Shown here in pieces: positions 8,051-15,639 of a DNA stretch of 22,092 nucleotides. Position numbers and translations under genes: made by a program. Each line of letters begins with the position of its first letter. Position 1 is the first letter of the stretch. The notes beneath the pieces were generated by a model. The model searched no databases. It was not told where the DNA came from and was given only the letters and a program-made list of their open reading frames with translations. Source of the stretch: Verrucomicrobia bacterium UBA1629 (GTDB lineage Bacteria; Verrucomicrobiota; Kiritimatiellia; RFP12; UBA1067); NCBI GenBank assembly GCA_002321305.1, contig DCMF01000134.1, positions 1 to 22,092 of the forward strand, in the 5' to 3' direction.

Positions 8051-8887
8051 ATGAATCTGCCATCTGAACTTCGGGGGGCTTTCCCGAAACGCCCGCTGGA
8101 CGCGAACAAGTACACGGTCGGCACGGTCTCCGTCGTCGGCGGCTCAGGGCACTACATCCACGCGCCGGTCATCGCGGGGCTCGGCGCCCGCGCGGCGGGC
8201 GCGGGGCTCGTGCAGCTCGTCGTGCCCGACGCCTCGCGCATCGCGGCCGGTTCTCTCGTGCCGGAGGCGACGTTCACGAAGCTCGTGGCGACCTGCGTGC
8301 CGCCGAAGGCGGACGTGACGGTGCTCGGCATGGGGCTGGGCGTCTCCGTCTCGGCGGAGGTCATCGTCTCGCGCCTTCTCTCGGGGTCGCGCGGACGGTT
8401 CGTGCTGGATGCGGACGCCCTGTCCGTCCTGGCCTCCTGGTACGGGCGCACGGACGGGTACGATCCCGCGAAGGGCCAGGAGCTCGTCCTGACGCCGCAC
8501 GAGGGCGAGGCGGCGAAGCTGCTCGGCTGGGATCGCGACAGGGTCTCGTCCGACCGCCGCGCGGCGGCGCGGGAGATCGTCGAGCGCTATGGCGCGACAG
8601 TCGTCCTGAAAGGGGCTCATACGCTCGTCGTCTCGGCGGATGGCGCGCGCGTCTACGAGAACGCGACGGGCAATCCGTTCATGGCCCTCGGCGGCATGGG
8701 CGACCTGCTCGCGGGCGTCATCGGCGCGCGCTGGGCGTACCTGAAGGGCGATTCCTTTCTCGCGGCGGCGGCGTCCGTCTGGCTGCACGGCGCGGCGTCC
8801 GACGCCCTGGTGGCGGCGGGCGGCGACCCTTCGATCGCCAACACGGCCGCGCGCGTCGGCTCGCTGCGCGTCGCGCTTGACGCCTGA
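8051..8887 (+). CDS. nnrD: NAD(P)H-hydrate dehydratase (ADP/ATP-dependent)
   Basis: Repairs damaged hydrated NADH/NADPH by nucleotide-driven dehydration, in the cytoplasm. The 278-aa protein has the ribokinase-like YjeF C-terminal fold: VVGGSGHYIHAPVIAG at 28-43, a conserved TPHEGEA at 148-154, VLKGAHTLV at 185-193, and the nucleotide/catalytic signature N-x-x-MALGGMGDLLAG at 208-222. The NnrE epimerase domain that is often fused to it is missing here. A Shine-Dalgarno-like AAAGGACAGGAAA lies just before the ATG. The 52-nt gap from proB has no visible promoter. Confidence 0.9.
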   Translation: MNLPSELRGAFPKRPLDANKYTVGTVSVVGGSGHYIHAPVIAGLGARAAGAGLVQLVVPDASRIAAGSLVPEATFTKLVATCVPPKADVTVLGMGLGVSVSAEVIVSRLLSGSRGRFVLDADALSVLASWYGRTDGYDPAKGQELVLTPHEGEAAKLLGWDRDRVSSDRRAAAREIVERYGATVVLKGAHTLVVSADGARVYENATGNPFMALGGMGDLLAGVIGARWAYLKGDSFLAAAASVWLHGAASDALVAAGGDPSIANTAARVGSLRVALDA

Positions 8888-8967
8888 GGCGCGGCTGTCC
8901 GGCAGGGGCTTCTGACAATTCGAGTCTGCACGACAAGACGGACACACGAGAAAGGGAAAAGAGAGAC

Positions 8968-9507
8968 ATGGACGTTCGAGACGGGCACAATCCAGAGGGC
9001 GTTTCCGCGACGAAGGCGGTCTATCCCGGCACGTTCGACCCGATGACGCTTGGGCACTTCGACCTCATCCGGCGGGCGTCGAAGCTCTACGGGCGGCTGG
9101 TCGTCGCCGTCGCGGCGACCAGCAAGAAGCAGGGGGCGCTCTTCGACGCGGCGGAGCGCCTGGCGATGATCCGGGAGGACGTGCGCCGCGCACGCCTGAA
9201 GAACGTCGAGGTGAAGGTGCTCGACGGGCTGCTCGTCGACTTCTGCCGCCGCGAGGCCGCGCACGTCGTCATTCGCGGCGTCCGTGTCTATTCCGATTTC
9301 GAGTACGAGTTCCAGATGGCGCTCACGAACCGCCGGCTCGCGCCGGAGATCGAGACGCTGTTCATGATGCCGAGCGAGAACCTTGCGTACGTCACGGCCT
9401 CGACCGTGCGCGAGATCGCGAGCTACGGCGGCGACACGGCGGCGTTCGTCACGGCGTCCGTCCAGCGGCGCCTGAAGCGTCGGCTGCATCCGCCTGTGCG
9501 CGGGTGA
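8968..9507 (+). CDS. coaD: Pantetheine-phosphate adenylyltransferase
   Basis: Adds AMP to 4'-phosphopantetheine, the penultimate step of coenzyme A synthesis, cytoplasmic. The 179-aa protein shows the nucleotidyltransferase motif GTFDPMTLGH (21-30, the HxGH-type motif with T27 in place of the first His) and STVREIASYGG near the C-terminus. It has about 16 extra residues before the canonical VYPGTFDP start; no other ATG lies closer, and the purine-rich Shine-Dalgarno (AAAGGGAAAAGAGAG) is directly before ATG 8968, so the extension is probably real. The 80-nt gap after nnrD shows no convincing promoter. Confidence 0.95.
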   Translation: MDVRDGHNPEGVSATKAVYPGTFDPMTLGHFDLIRRASKLYGRLVVAVAATSKKQGALFDAAERLAMIREDVRRARLKNVEVKVLDGLLVDFCRREAAHVVIRGVRVYSDFEYEFQMALTNRRLAPEIETLFMMPSENLAYVTASTVREIASYGGDTAAFVTASVQRRLKRRLHPPVRG

Positions 9508-9528
9508 CGTCTGCGGCGGGGCCATCTA

Positions 9529-9537
9529 TGGTATAAT
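9529..9537 (+). promoter_or_regulatory. Extended -10 promoter for the SGNH hydrolase gene
   Basis: TGGTATAAT, with the hexamer at 9532-9537, lies in the 37-nt gap after coaD. No -35 is seen. The ATG at 9545 follows after exactly 7 nt (acgcgcc), so the transcript should be leaderless. Confidence 0.75.
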
Positions 9538-9544
9538 ACGCGCC

Positions 9545-10294
9545 ATGAAACGAATCATGGCCATTGGCGTGGCGTTGGCCGCTTCCCTCGCGTGGGCGGC
9601 GACGCCTGACTTTCAGGAGAACCCGGTTCCGGCGCTCGGACAGAACGCACGGAACCAGACGGCGTTCGATGCGGCGAAGAAGGGCCCGCGCGTCCTCTTC
9701 GTGGGCAACTCCATCACGCGGCACGGGCCGCGTCCCGAAATCGGCTGGACGAACGACTGGGGCATGGCGGCGAGCGCGCGCGACAGGGACTACGTGCACC
9801 TCCTCCAGAAGAGGATTGCCGCCGTGCAGCCTGAGGCGCAGTGCTGCCTCCTGCAGGTGGCGGGCTCGTTCGAGCGCGCGTTCTTCAAGCCGGACTGGAG
9901 CTGCGAAAAGAGCTACGCCTGGGCGCGGGCGTTCAAGCCGGACGTGATCGTGCTCTTCTTCGGCGCGAACGTGCCGGGGGCATACGATGCGGGGAGGCTG
10001 GCGCCGGCGCCGGCCCGGACGTTCGGCGCGGCGCTGGAGGCGTTTCTCGATTACGTCGACCCCGGAAAGCGGGCGTTCGTCCTGATGTCGCAGGGGTTCT
10101 ACATCCGGCCGAAGCTCGACGCCGAGAAGGCGGTCGTCGCGCAGAAGCGCGGCTGCGCGTTCGTGAACCTGGAGGACATCCGCACCCGCGCCGATGCGCA
10201 TGGCCGCTACAACCACCCCGGCGACCTCGGCATGCAGCTGATCGCCGACCGCTTCTGGGAGACGATGGCCCCGCGCATCCGCGCGGGGAAGTGA
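9545..10294 (+). CDS. Secreted SGNH/GDSL-family hydrolase
   Basis: A 249-aa exported esterase-like protein; the signal peptide ends near AWA (16-18). Block I is FVGNSITRHG (52-61), with S56 the expected nucleophile. FFGANVPG (138-145) corresponds to the oxyanion-hole block with the conserved Asn. NHPGDLGM (223-230) supplies the catalytic His (H224). Related proteins remove acetyl groups from polysaccharides, which would fit the other glycan enzymes, but the substrate is not shown by the sequence. No Shine-Dalgarno is present, consistent with the leaderless promoter. tyrA follows after 47 nt. Confidence 0.85.
   Translation: MKRIMAIGVALAASLAWAATPDFQENPVPALGQNARNQTAFDAAKKGPRVLFVGNSITRHGPRPEIGWTNDWGMAASARDRDYVHLLQKRIAAVQPEAQCCLLQVAGSFERAFFKPDWSCEKSYAWARAFKPDVIVLFFGANVPGAYDAGRLAPAPARTFGAALEAFLDYVDPGKRAFVLMSQGFYIRPKLDAEKAVVAQKRGCAFVNLEDIRTRADAHGRYNHPGDLGMQLIADRFWETMAPRIRAGK
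10269..10288 (+). other. Perfect GC hairpin at the 3' end of the SGNH gene
   Basis: An 8-bp perfect stem (10269-10276 with 10281-10288) with tetraloop ATCC ends 3 nt before the stop codon (10292-10294). No T-run follows. It matches the hairpin at 5394-5413 in stem length, loop size and placement near a gene end. Confidence 0.5.
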
Positions 10295-10314
10295 CCTGCG
10301 CGGCGATGCTGCGG

Positions 10315-10327
10315 GATTCGACGAATC
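10315..10327. repeat. 13-bp palindrome upstream of tyrA
   Basis: GATTCG and CGAATC flank a single A in the 47-nt gap before tyrA. The one-base centre suggests a protein-binding site more than an RNA hairpin. No regulator can be assigned, and a chance occurrence is possible. Confidence 0.3.
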
Positions 10328-10341
10328 GACCCTGACCTGCC

Positions 10342-11475
10342 ATGAGAAAGAGTGACGACCATTTGGACGCGGAAGCGGCGGACGAAGCTGCGCCGAAGAC
10401 GCTGGAGGCGGTGCGCGCCGAGATCGACGCGATCGACCGCGCGCTCGTGCCGCTCGTCATCCGCCGCCTGCGGGCCGTCCGCGAGATCGCCGAGGCGAAG
10501 CGGGCGACGGGCCGCGCGGTCTATGACCCCGTGCGCGAGGAGGCGATCCTCGACGCGGCCGGCGAGGCGGCGGGCGACGATTTCTCGGACGAGGTGAAGA
10601 CGGTCTTCCGGACGCTGTTCGACGTCGCGAAGGCGCGCCAGCGCGCGCAGCTCGCGAACACGGCGAAGGCCGGCGACCTCACGCTCGCGATTGTCGGGAT
10701 GGGCCTCATCGGCGGCTCCTTCTACAAGGCCGCGCGGCGGGCCGGCTACGCGACCGTCGCGCTGCACCACGGCGAAAGCGAGGGGCTGTCCAAGGCGGAC
10801 GTCGTGCTCGTCTGCCTGCCGCCCGACGTCATCGTGCCGTGGATTCGCGAACACGCCGCCCGGTTCAGGCGCGGCGCGACGGTCATCGACATCTGCGGCG
10901 TGAAGACGGGGATCTGCCGCGCGCTCGCGCAGCTGCCCAAGGACGGCTGGCGGTTCGTCGGCGGGCATCCGATGGCGGGCAAGGAGGTGACGGGGTTCGC
11001 GAACTCGACCGCCGACCTCTTCCTCGGCAAGTCGATGGTGCTGTGTCCGCCGGCGCCGCATGCGGGCGAACCCGCGCTGGAGAGGCTCTTCCTGTCGCTC
11101 GGCTTTGCGCAGGTCGTCGTCACGACGCCCGCGAAGCACGACGAGATGATCGCCTTCACGAGCCAGCTCGGCCACGTCATCGCCTCGGCCTACGCGCAGG
11201 ATCCGCGCGTCGCGGAGTCCGTCGGCTTCTCGGCGGGCAGCTTCGCGAACATGTCGCGCATCGCGACGATCGACCCGGAGACGTGGGCGGCGCTCTACCT
11301 CGCCGACCGTGACGCGCTCCTGACGGTGCTGGACGGCTTCATGGAACGCCTCGGCGCGTTCCGCCGCGCGCTGGACGCGCAGGACGCGCCGGCCCTGAAG
11401 GCGTTCATCGCCGCCGGGGCGGCGTCCAAGCGCAGGGAGCTGGACCGGGCGCGTCAGGCGGTCGCTGTGCACTGA
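10342..11475 (+). CDS. tyrA: Bifunctional chorismate mutase / prephenate dehydrogenase (T-protein)
   Basis: Converts chorismate to prephenate and then oxidatively decarboxylates prephenate to 4-hydroxyphenylpyruvate in tyrosine synthesis. The 377-aa length is close to E. coli TyrA (373). Residues about 20-105 are an AroQ-type mutase; R25, K53, D62, R65 and E66 line up with the E. coli mutase active-site residues. Residues about 112-375 are the dehydrogenase: nucleotide-binding GMGLIGGSF (119-127) and substrate-site GHPMAGKEVTGF (208-219). The GHPMAGKE form resembles stand-alone TyrA proteins more than the enterobacterial fusion, so the fusion may have arisen separately. The ATG has no Shine-Dalgarno, and no promoter is obvious in the gap, so it is probably read with the SGNH gene. 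Confidence 0.92.
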   Translation: MRKSDDHLDAEAADEAAPKTLEAVRAEIDAIDRALVPLVIRRLRAVREIAEAKRATGRAVYDPVREEAILDAAGEAAGDDFSDEVKTVFRTLFDVAKARQRAQLANTAKAGDLTLAIVGMGLIGGSFYKAARRAGYATVALHHGESEGLSKADVVLVCLPPDVIVPWIREHAARFRRGATVIDICGVKTGICRALAQLPKDGWRFVGGHPMAGKEVTGFANSTADLFLGKSMVLCPPAPHAGEPALERLFLSLGFAQVVVTTPAKHDEMIAFTSQLGHVIASAYAQDPRVAESVGFSAGSFANMSRIATIDPETWAALYLADRDALLTVLDGFMERLGAFRRALDAQDAPALKAFIAAGAASKRRELDRARQAVAVH

Positions 11476-11515
11476 CGTCTGAACCTTCCGGACCTGCGTG
11501 GCGTTAGACGGGGTA

Positions 11516-13696
11516 ATGAAATCACTTCTTTTGAGCGCGTCGGCGCTGTCGGTCTTCGGCCTCACGGCTGCGGAAAACGTTGAAACGAACCAGGTCGCGG
11601 ACCTCGGCACCGTCACGGTCGAGGCGAACGCGCTCTCGAAGTACCGTCCCGAGACGGTGACGGGCGGCACGTTCACGGGCGAGCCGCCCGAGACGCTTCC
11701 GTGCGTTGTCGACACGCTGACGGAGGACTTCATCCGCGAGCGCAACCCGACGGACATGAACGACCTGCTGCGGCAGGTGCCGGGCATCGAGACGGGCGGC
11801 ACGTCGCTGCTCGTGCGCCAGCCGGGGCTCTTCTCCATTCGCGGCATGGGCGGCACGGAGCCGGCGTTCGACGGCGTGATCCCCGTCGGGCGCGGCGCGG
11901 GGCTGTTCATGGATCCGGCGATGATGGAGCGCGTCGAGATCGTGAAGGGGCCGATCGCCTCGCTGTCGGGCGGCGCGGGTGCGCAGCAGAACAACAACGG
12001 CGCGGGCGGCTCGATCAACATGTACCTGAAGGGCGCGCATTTCCGCGACAGCGAGATCAATTTTTCCGAACAGACGTCCGTCGGGCGCAACGTCTGGCGC
12101 CAGCGCGGCATGATCGACGCGAACGAGATCGTCGTCGAGGACAAGTTCGCGGTTCGGCTTCCGGCTTCCTTCGACATCTACTCGCCGGCCTACATCTCCA
12201 GCGGCTCGCAGGAAGGGGCGCGTCCGCGCGAGCAGTACACGCTCGCGCCGTCCTTCGTCTTCAAGGCGACGGACGGCGTGACGTTCGGGCTGAAGACGAT
12301 GTTCGTCTCGTCCGACAGCCCCAGCTACATCGGCATCCCCGTCTGGCGCGGCAAGCCCGCCGGCGGCTATGGCTGGAACGAGTCGTCGTGCCGTCCGTCC
12401 GACCGGTCGAAGTACATGGGGATGATGGCCAACCCCTACGTCGACTGGCAGGTCACGGATGACTGGCTTCTCAAGTTCGGCGGCTCGTTCATGTATTCGG
12501 ACTGGGAGCAGACGACGCGCGAACCGTATGTGCCGTCGCTGCGGAGTCGGCAGAATCCGGACGGGGACATGCCGAATCAGGCCGAGTACGATCGGGTCAT
12601 GAACCACTTCTACGAGACGGGGGAGTGGCTGACGGGGAAGAAGTACATGACCTCGTCATTCTCCGAGTCGAGCGCCATTCAACGCAACTTCAACGTCTAC
12701 GCGCGCTCGGTCTACACGAAGAACGAGCTGCCGTTCGGCTTCCGCAACACGTTCCTCGTCCAGCCCGACTTCTACTACCGCGATGGCGACGCCTTTGGGG
12801 CGGCGGTCTCCCGCTACGGCGCGACCGTGCAGGACTCGATCGGCTGGGGCTGGGTCACGCTCCTCGCGGGCCTGCGCTACGACTACTTCGTCGAGAACGC
12901 CTCGACACAGGAGGGGCGCACGGGGACGGTCTTCTACGACGAGGCGCACGCCTTCGCGTTCTCGCCGCGTGGCGGCCTCACGATCCAGCCGCTCGACTGG
13001 CTCGTCCTCTTCGGCAACATTTCGCAGACGCAGACGCCGACCCTGGGCTACCGCACGGCGGACGGCACACGTCCATCCGACCCGTGGACGGCGACGCAGT
13101 GGGAGACGGGCGTGCGCATCCGGCCGCTGGAGAAGTTCTGGATTTCGGCCTCCTACTTCAACATCGAGCAGGAGAACGCACCCGTGCAGAACAGGCAGAC
13201 GCAGGAGGTCTACTACGAAGGGCACAACCGTTCGCACGGCGTCGACCTGTCGCTGTCGGGCGACATCACGGAGAACTGGACGGTTCTCGCGATGTATGCG
13301 CACACGCTCTACGAGGACTGCACGAAGTCCGGCAAGGCCGGGTCGTTCGAGCGCTATCCGCGCCATGCCGTGACGCTCAACACGTCCTACCGTCTGCACG
13401 GGTTTGATGCGATCGAGGACATCGTCGTCGGGCTCGGCTACCGCTACCGTTCGATGAGCTACGCCTGCATGCAGGGCCGGTACGTCAACGAGAACCTGAG
13501 GTTCGATCCGAGCCACGTCTTCGACGTCAACGTGTCCGTTCCGCTCTCGAAGTTCGGGTGGCGCGACGACTGGTTCCTGACGCTCGGCGTACGCAACCTC
13601 TTCGACGAGCGGTACTTCGACACGGCGCGGCACTACTACGAGTGCTTCGCGGGCGACCCGCGCACGTTCGAGATCGGCCTGCGCGGCAAGTTCTGA
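11516..13696 (+). CDS. TonB-dependent outer-membrane receptor (siderophore-receptor type)
   Basis: Energy-dependent outer-membrane transporter, 726 aa from ATG 11516. Signal peptide about 1-19 (cleavage near TAA-E). A TonB box TVTVEA lies at 32-37, a plug domain at about 50-165 (SIRGMGG and VEIVKGP are typical), and a 22-strand barrel ends in a C-terminal Phe (LRGKF), as outer-membrane assembly requires. NLFDERYFDT close to the end is the usual last-strand signature. The pattern resembles FhuA/FoxA-type receptors, so an iron chelate is the likeliest cargo, but a sugar or cofactor is possible. No transport genes adjoin it. A GTG at 11498 is in frame but would disrupt the signal peptide. No clear promoter is visible in the 40-nt gap after tyrA. 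Confidence 0.9.
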   Translation: MKSLLLSASALSVFGLTAAENVETNQVADLGTVTVEANALSKYRPETVTGGTFTGEPPETLPCVVDTLTEDFIRERNPTDMNDLLRQVPGIETGGTSLLVRQPGLFSIRGMGGTEPAFDGVIPVGRGAGLFMDPAMMERVEIVKGPIASLSGGAGAQQNNNGAGGSINMYLKGAHFRDSEINFSEQTSVGRNVWRQRGMIDANEIVVEDKFAVRLPASFDIYSPAYISSGSQEGARPREQYTLAPSFVFKATDGVTFGLKTMFVSSDSPSYIGIPVWRGKPAGGYGWNESSCRPSDRSKYMGMMANPYVDWQVTDDWLLKFGGSFMYSDWEQTTREPYVPSLRSRQNPDGDMPNQAEYDRVMNHFYETGEWLTGKKYMTSSFSESSAIQRNFNVYARSVYTKNELPFGFRNTFLVQPDFYYRDGDAFGAAVSRYGATVQDSIGWGWVTLLAGLRYDYFVENASTQEGRTGTVFYDEAHAFAFSPRGGLTIQPLDWLVLFGNISQTQTPTLGYRTADGTRPSDPWTATQWETGVRIRPLEKFWISASYFNIEQENAPVQNRQTQEVYYEGHNRSHGVDLSLSGDITENWTVLAMYAHTLYEDCTKSGKAGSFERYPRHAVTLNTSYRLHGFDAIEDIVVGLGYRYRSMSYACMQGRYVNENLRFDPSHVFDVNVSVPLSKFGWRDDWFLTLGVRNLFDERYFDTARHYYECFAGDPRTFEIGLRGKF

Positions 13697-13721
13697 CGCG
13701 GTGCCCCGGGCGGTTGCCTTT

Positions 13722-13730
13722 TGCTATAAT
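13722..13730 (+). promoter_or_regulatory. Extended -10 promoter for the unknown 579-aa protein
   Basis: TGCTATAAT, hexamer 13725-13730, lies 26 nt after the receptor stop codon. No -35 is seen. The expected start point near 13737 gives a leader of about 90 nt before ATG 13827, unlike the leaderless promoters elsewhere. A short TTTT run (13719-13722) just before it, with weak pairing upstream, is too poor to call a terminator. Confidence 0.7.
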
Positions 13731-13740
13731 ATGCGTCGCT

Positions 13741-13777
13741 CCGGGCGGTTGGAACGCGCATGCGTGTAACCGTTCGG
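13741..13777 (+). promoter_or_regulatory. Structured 5' leader hairpin
   Basis: Positions 13741-13750 pair along all 10 bases with 13768-13777 (two G-U pairs). Inside, 13754-13757 pair with 13762-13765 around the loop GCAT, with a small asymmetric internal loop (GGA against GT). The hairpin begins a few nt after the predicted transcription start and ends about 35 nt before the Shine-Dalgarno. It could stabilise the mRNA or be a regulatory leader; I do not recognise a known riboswitch. Confidence 0.5.
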
Positions 13778-13826
13778 CTGGAAATCCGTAGACGGGACAA
13801 ACAGACGAAGCGAGGAGACGGCGAAC

Positions 13827-15566
13827 ATGGCAATCGACATCAGAGGACTTGGCAACCAGGACGCGCTCGCGCAGATCGCGAAACTGGCGTACGGATCGGG
13901 GCGGACGGAGAAGACGTCTGGTGGCAAGGGCAGCATCGGCCTTCTGGACGGCCGCGTCGTGAAGTTCAACACGCACTGGCGCGAGCGCGGCGGCACGCCG
14001 TCCGCCGAGATGCGGGCGAGCTGCGACGCCCTGCGCGCGCAGCTGTCGGGCATCGCGACGGCGCTGCTCGCCGCCCAGCCCGGCGCGGACGCGGCGGCGC
14101 AGGCGAAGCTCGACAAGGCGCTCGCGTCCGTCCGCCGCGAACTCGGCCTGGACGCGGCCGGGCAGCCGGTCGCGACGCCCGCGCTCCTCGACCGAAAGGT
14201 CGTCGCGAAGGTCGTCAACACGATCAGCGAGGCGACGGGCATCGACGCCTGGCAGGAGCTGCGCGCGGGCGATGCGCGCGCCCTCTCCTCGCGCAAGATC
14301 GACACGACCTTCGCGGCCGTCGACTACGGCCTGCACGTCTCGGACGCGGTCGCGGCCGCCGTGCAGGACATCGCGCATCCGGCGGACGGCAAGCCGGGCG
14401 TCGCGCTGAACGCGCGGCAGACGGCGTTCCTGCAGGATCTCGTCCGGCGCGACCTGGACGCGCGGCGCGCCGAGGGGCGTCCGCTGCCGTCGGCGGACGA
14501 CCTGGCGGCGTCCATCCGCGACTTCACGTCGAAGCACCTGATCGTCACGCTGCAGGCGTTCGGCCTCGATTCGCATCGCCTGATGACGCAGCGGCGTGAG
14601 GTCAGTCGGTGGGCGCAGGGCGCGGTCTTCATTGTGGGCGCACCGGCGCCGGAGCTGGCGGATCGCGCGGACGTCGCCGTCGGGCTGATGGCGGACGCCG
14701 ACTCGAACTCGTTCTGGTACATGGGCCTTGCCCTGGCGCTCGTCTCCGAGAAGATGCCCGCGATGCGCGCGCGGCAGCCGGAAGGGCGCCTGACGGGCGC
14801 GACGGTGTGGAAATGCTGCTTTGGCGAGGGCGCGCCGAAAGGCGAGGCCGGCGTCCTGGGGACGCGGGCGTTCTCGGACGCCTTTGTCGCGCGGCTGCAG
14901 CGCCAGATGCTGGAACTGCGCAACCGGTGCGCGGCGCCGGAGATGCGCAAGATGGTGCCCGACGACATTCTCTCCGCCGCGGCGCCGGGCATCCAGAACG
15001 GCACGGCCTTCACGCCGCTGATGCGCGGCGCGCTGAAGGATCCGAAGTTCGTCCCGGACGTGCAGCGCGACTACGTGGCGTACATGCCGCTCTACAACGT
15101 CGAGGACGCCTGCCTGAAGACGGAGCAGGATCTCGTCAAGCTGCTGCGGGCGGACTTCCAGCGGCAGTTCCCGGTCATCCGCGCGCGGAACGGGGACGCG
15201 CGCCAAGAGGCCGACTTCCGTCCACTTCAGGAGGATCTTGACCGGGCGGAGACGATGACGCGCGACTTCATCGGGCAGATGGACGCGCTCTTCGGGCAGC
15301 AGATCACGCCGACCCAGCGCAAGGTGATGTTCATGGGGCTTACGCAGGCGGGCTTTGGGCCGTTCATGTCGCTCGTCGGCGTGGGCGGCGAGCACATGCA
15401 GGCGCAGGTCGACATCCGCCGCGAGGATGACGGCGCGCTCGTCATGACGTACAGCAGCATGCCGGACGCCGCCATCGAGGCGCAGTACAGCTTCCGCGTC
15501 GAGCCGGACGGCACGAACCGCCGCGTCGGCGACTTCGTCTGCCGTGTCCGCGAGCAGCCGGCGTGA
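13827..15566 (+). CDS. Uncharacterised 579-aa protein, no recognised family
   Basis: I do not recognise this protein. It has no signal peptide or clear membrane segment, so it is likely cytoplasmic, or exported by a route that leaves no N-terminal signal. The N-terminus is Gly-rich, followed by GSIGLLDGRVVKFNTHWRER (35-54) and long helix-favouring Ala/Arg/Leu-rich stretches (about 60-110 and 195-260). A middle part has FIVGAPAPEL (268-277) and a pair of cysteines in WKCCFGEG (328-335). The C-terminus (about 525-575) looks beta-rich. Real coding is supported by GC-rich third positions, a good Shine-Dalgarno (GCGAGGAGA) before ATG 13827, and a dedicated promoter. An effector-like role is conceivable from the lack of known domains, but nothing in the sequence proves it. 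Confidence 0.85.
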   Translation: MAIDIRGLGNQDALAQIAKLAYGSGRTEKTSGGKGSIGLLDGRVVKFNTHWRERGGTPSAEMRASCDALRAQLSGIATALLAAQPGADAAAQAKLDKALASVRRELGLDAAGQPVATPALLDRKVVAKVVNTISEATGIDAWQELRAGDARALSSRKIDTTFAAVDYGLHVSDAVAAAVQDIAHPADGKPGVALNARQTAFLQDLVRRDLDARRAEGRPLPSADDLAASIRDFTSKHLIVTLQAFGLDSHRLMTQRREVSRWAQGAVFIVGAPAPELADRADVAVGLMADADSNSFWYMGLALALVSEKMPAMRARQPEGRLTGATVWKCCFGEGAPKGEAGVLGTRAFSDAFVARLQRQMLELRNRCAAPEMRKMVPDDILSAAAPGIQNGTAFTPLMRGALKDPKFVPDVQRDYVAYMPLYNVEDACLKTEQDLVKLLRADFQRQFPVIRARNGDARQEADFRPLQEDLDRAETMTRDFIGQMDALFGQQITPTQRKVMFMGLTQAGFGPFMSLVGVGGEHMQAQVDIRREDDGALVMTYSSMPDAAIEAQYSFRVEPDGTNRRVGDFVCRVREQPA

Positions 15567-15623
15567 GGTCGGCCAGTCAGGAGCCAGTCCTTCGGGGGCG
15601 GCGAACAAGGCCGCACCCGAAAA

Positions 15624-15632
15624 TGGTATAAT
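15624..15632 (+). promoter_or_regulatory. Extended -10 promoter for the methyltransferase gene
   Basis: TGGTATAAT, hexamer 15627-15632, with no -35. A GTG begins 7 nt later at 15640, exactly the spacing seen at the other leaderless starts. Confidence 0.75.
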
Positions 15633-15639
15633 GTGCGGC

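Noticed and set aside
13684..13722. Intrinsic terminator after the TonB-dependent receptor
   Set aside because: Only five base pairs (GGCAA/TTGCC) over a 24-nt loop and a four-T run; too weak to call.
15598..15614. Hairpin GCGGC/GCCGC before the methyltransferase promoter
   Set aside because: Five base pairs with a 7-nt loop and no T-run are expected by chance at this GC content.
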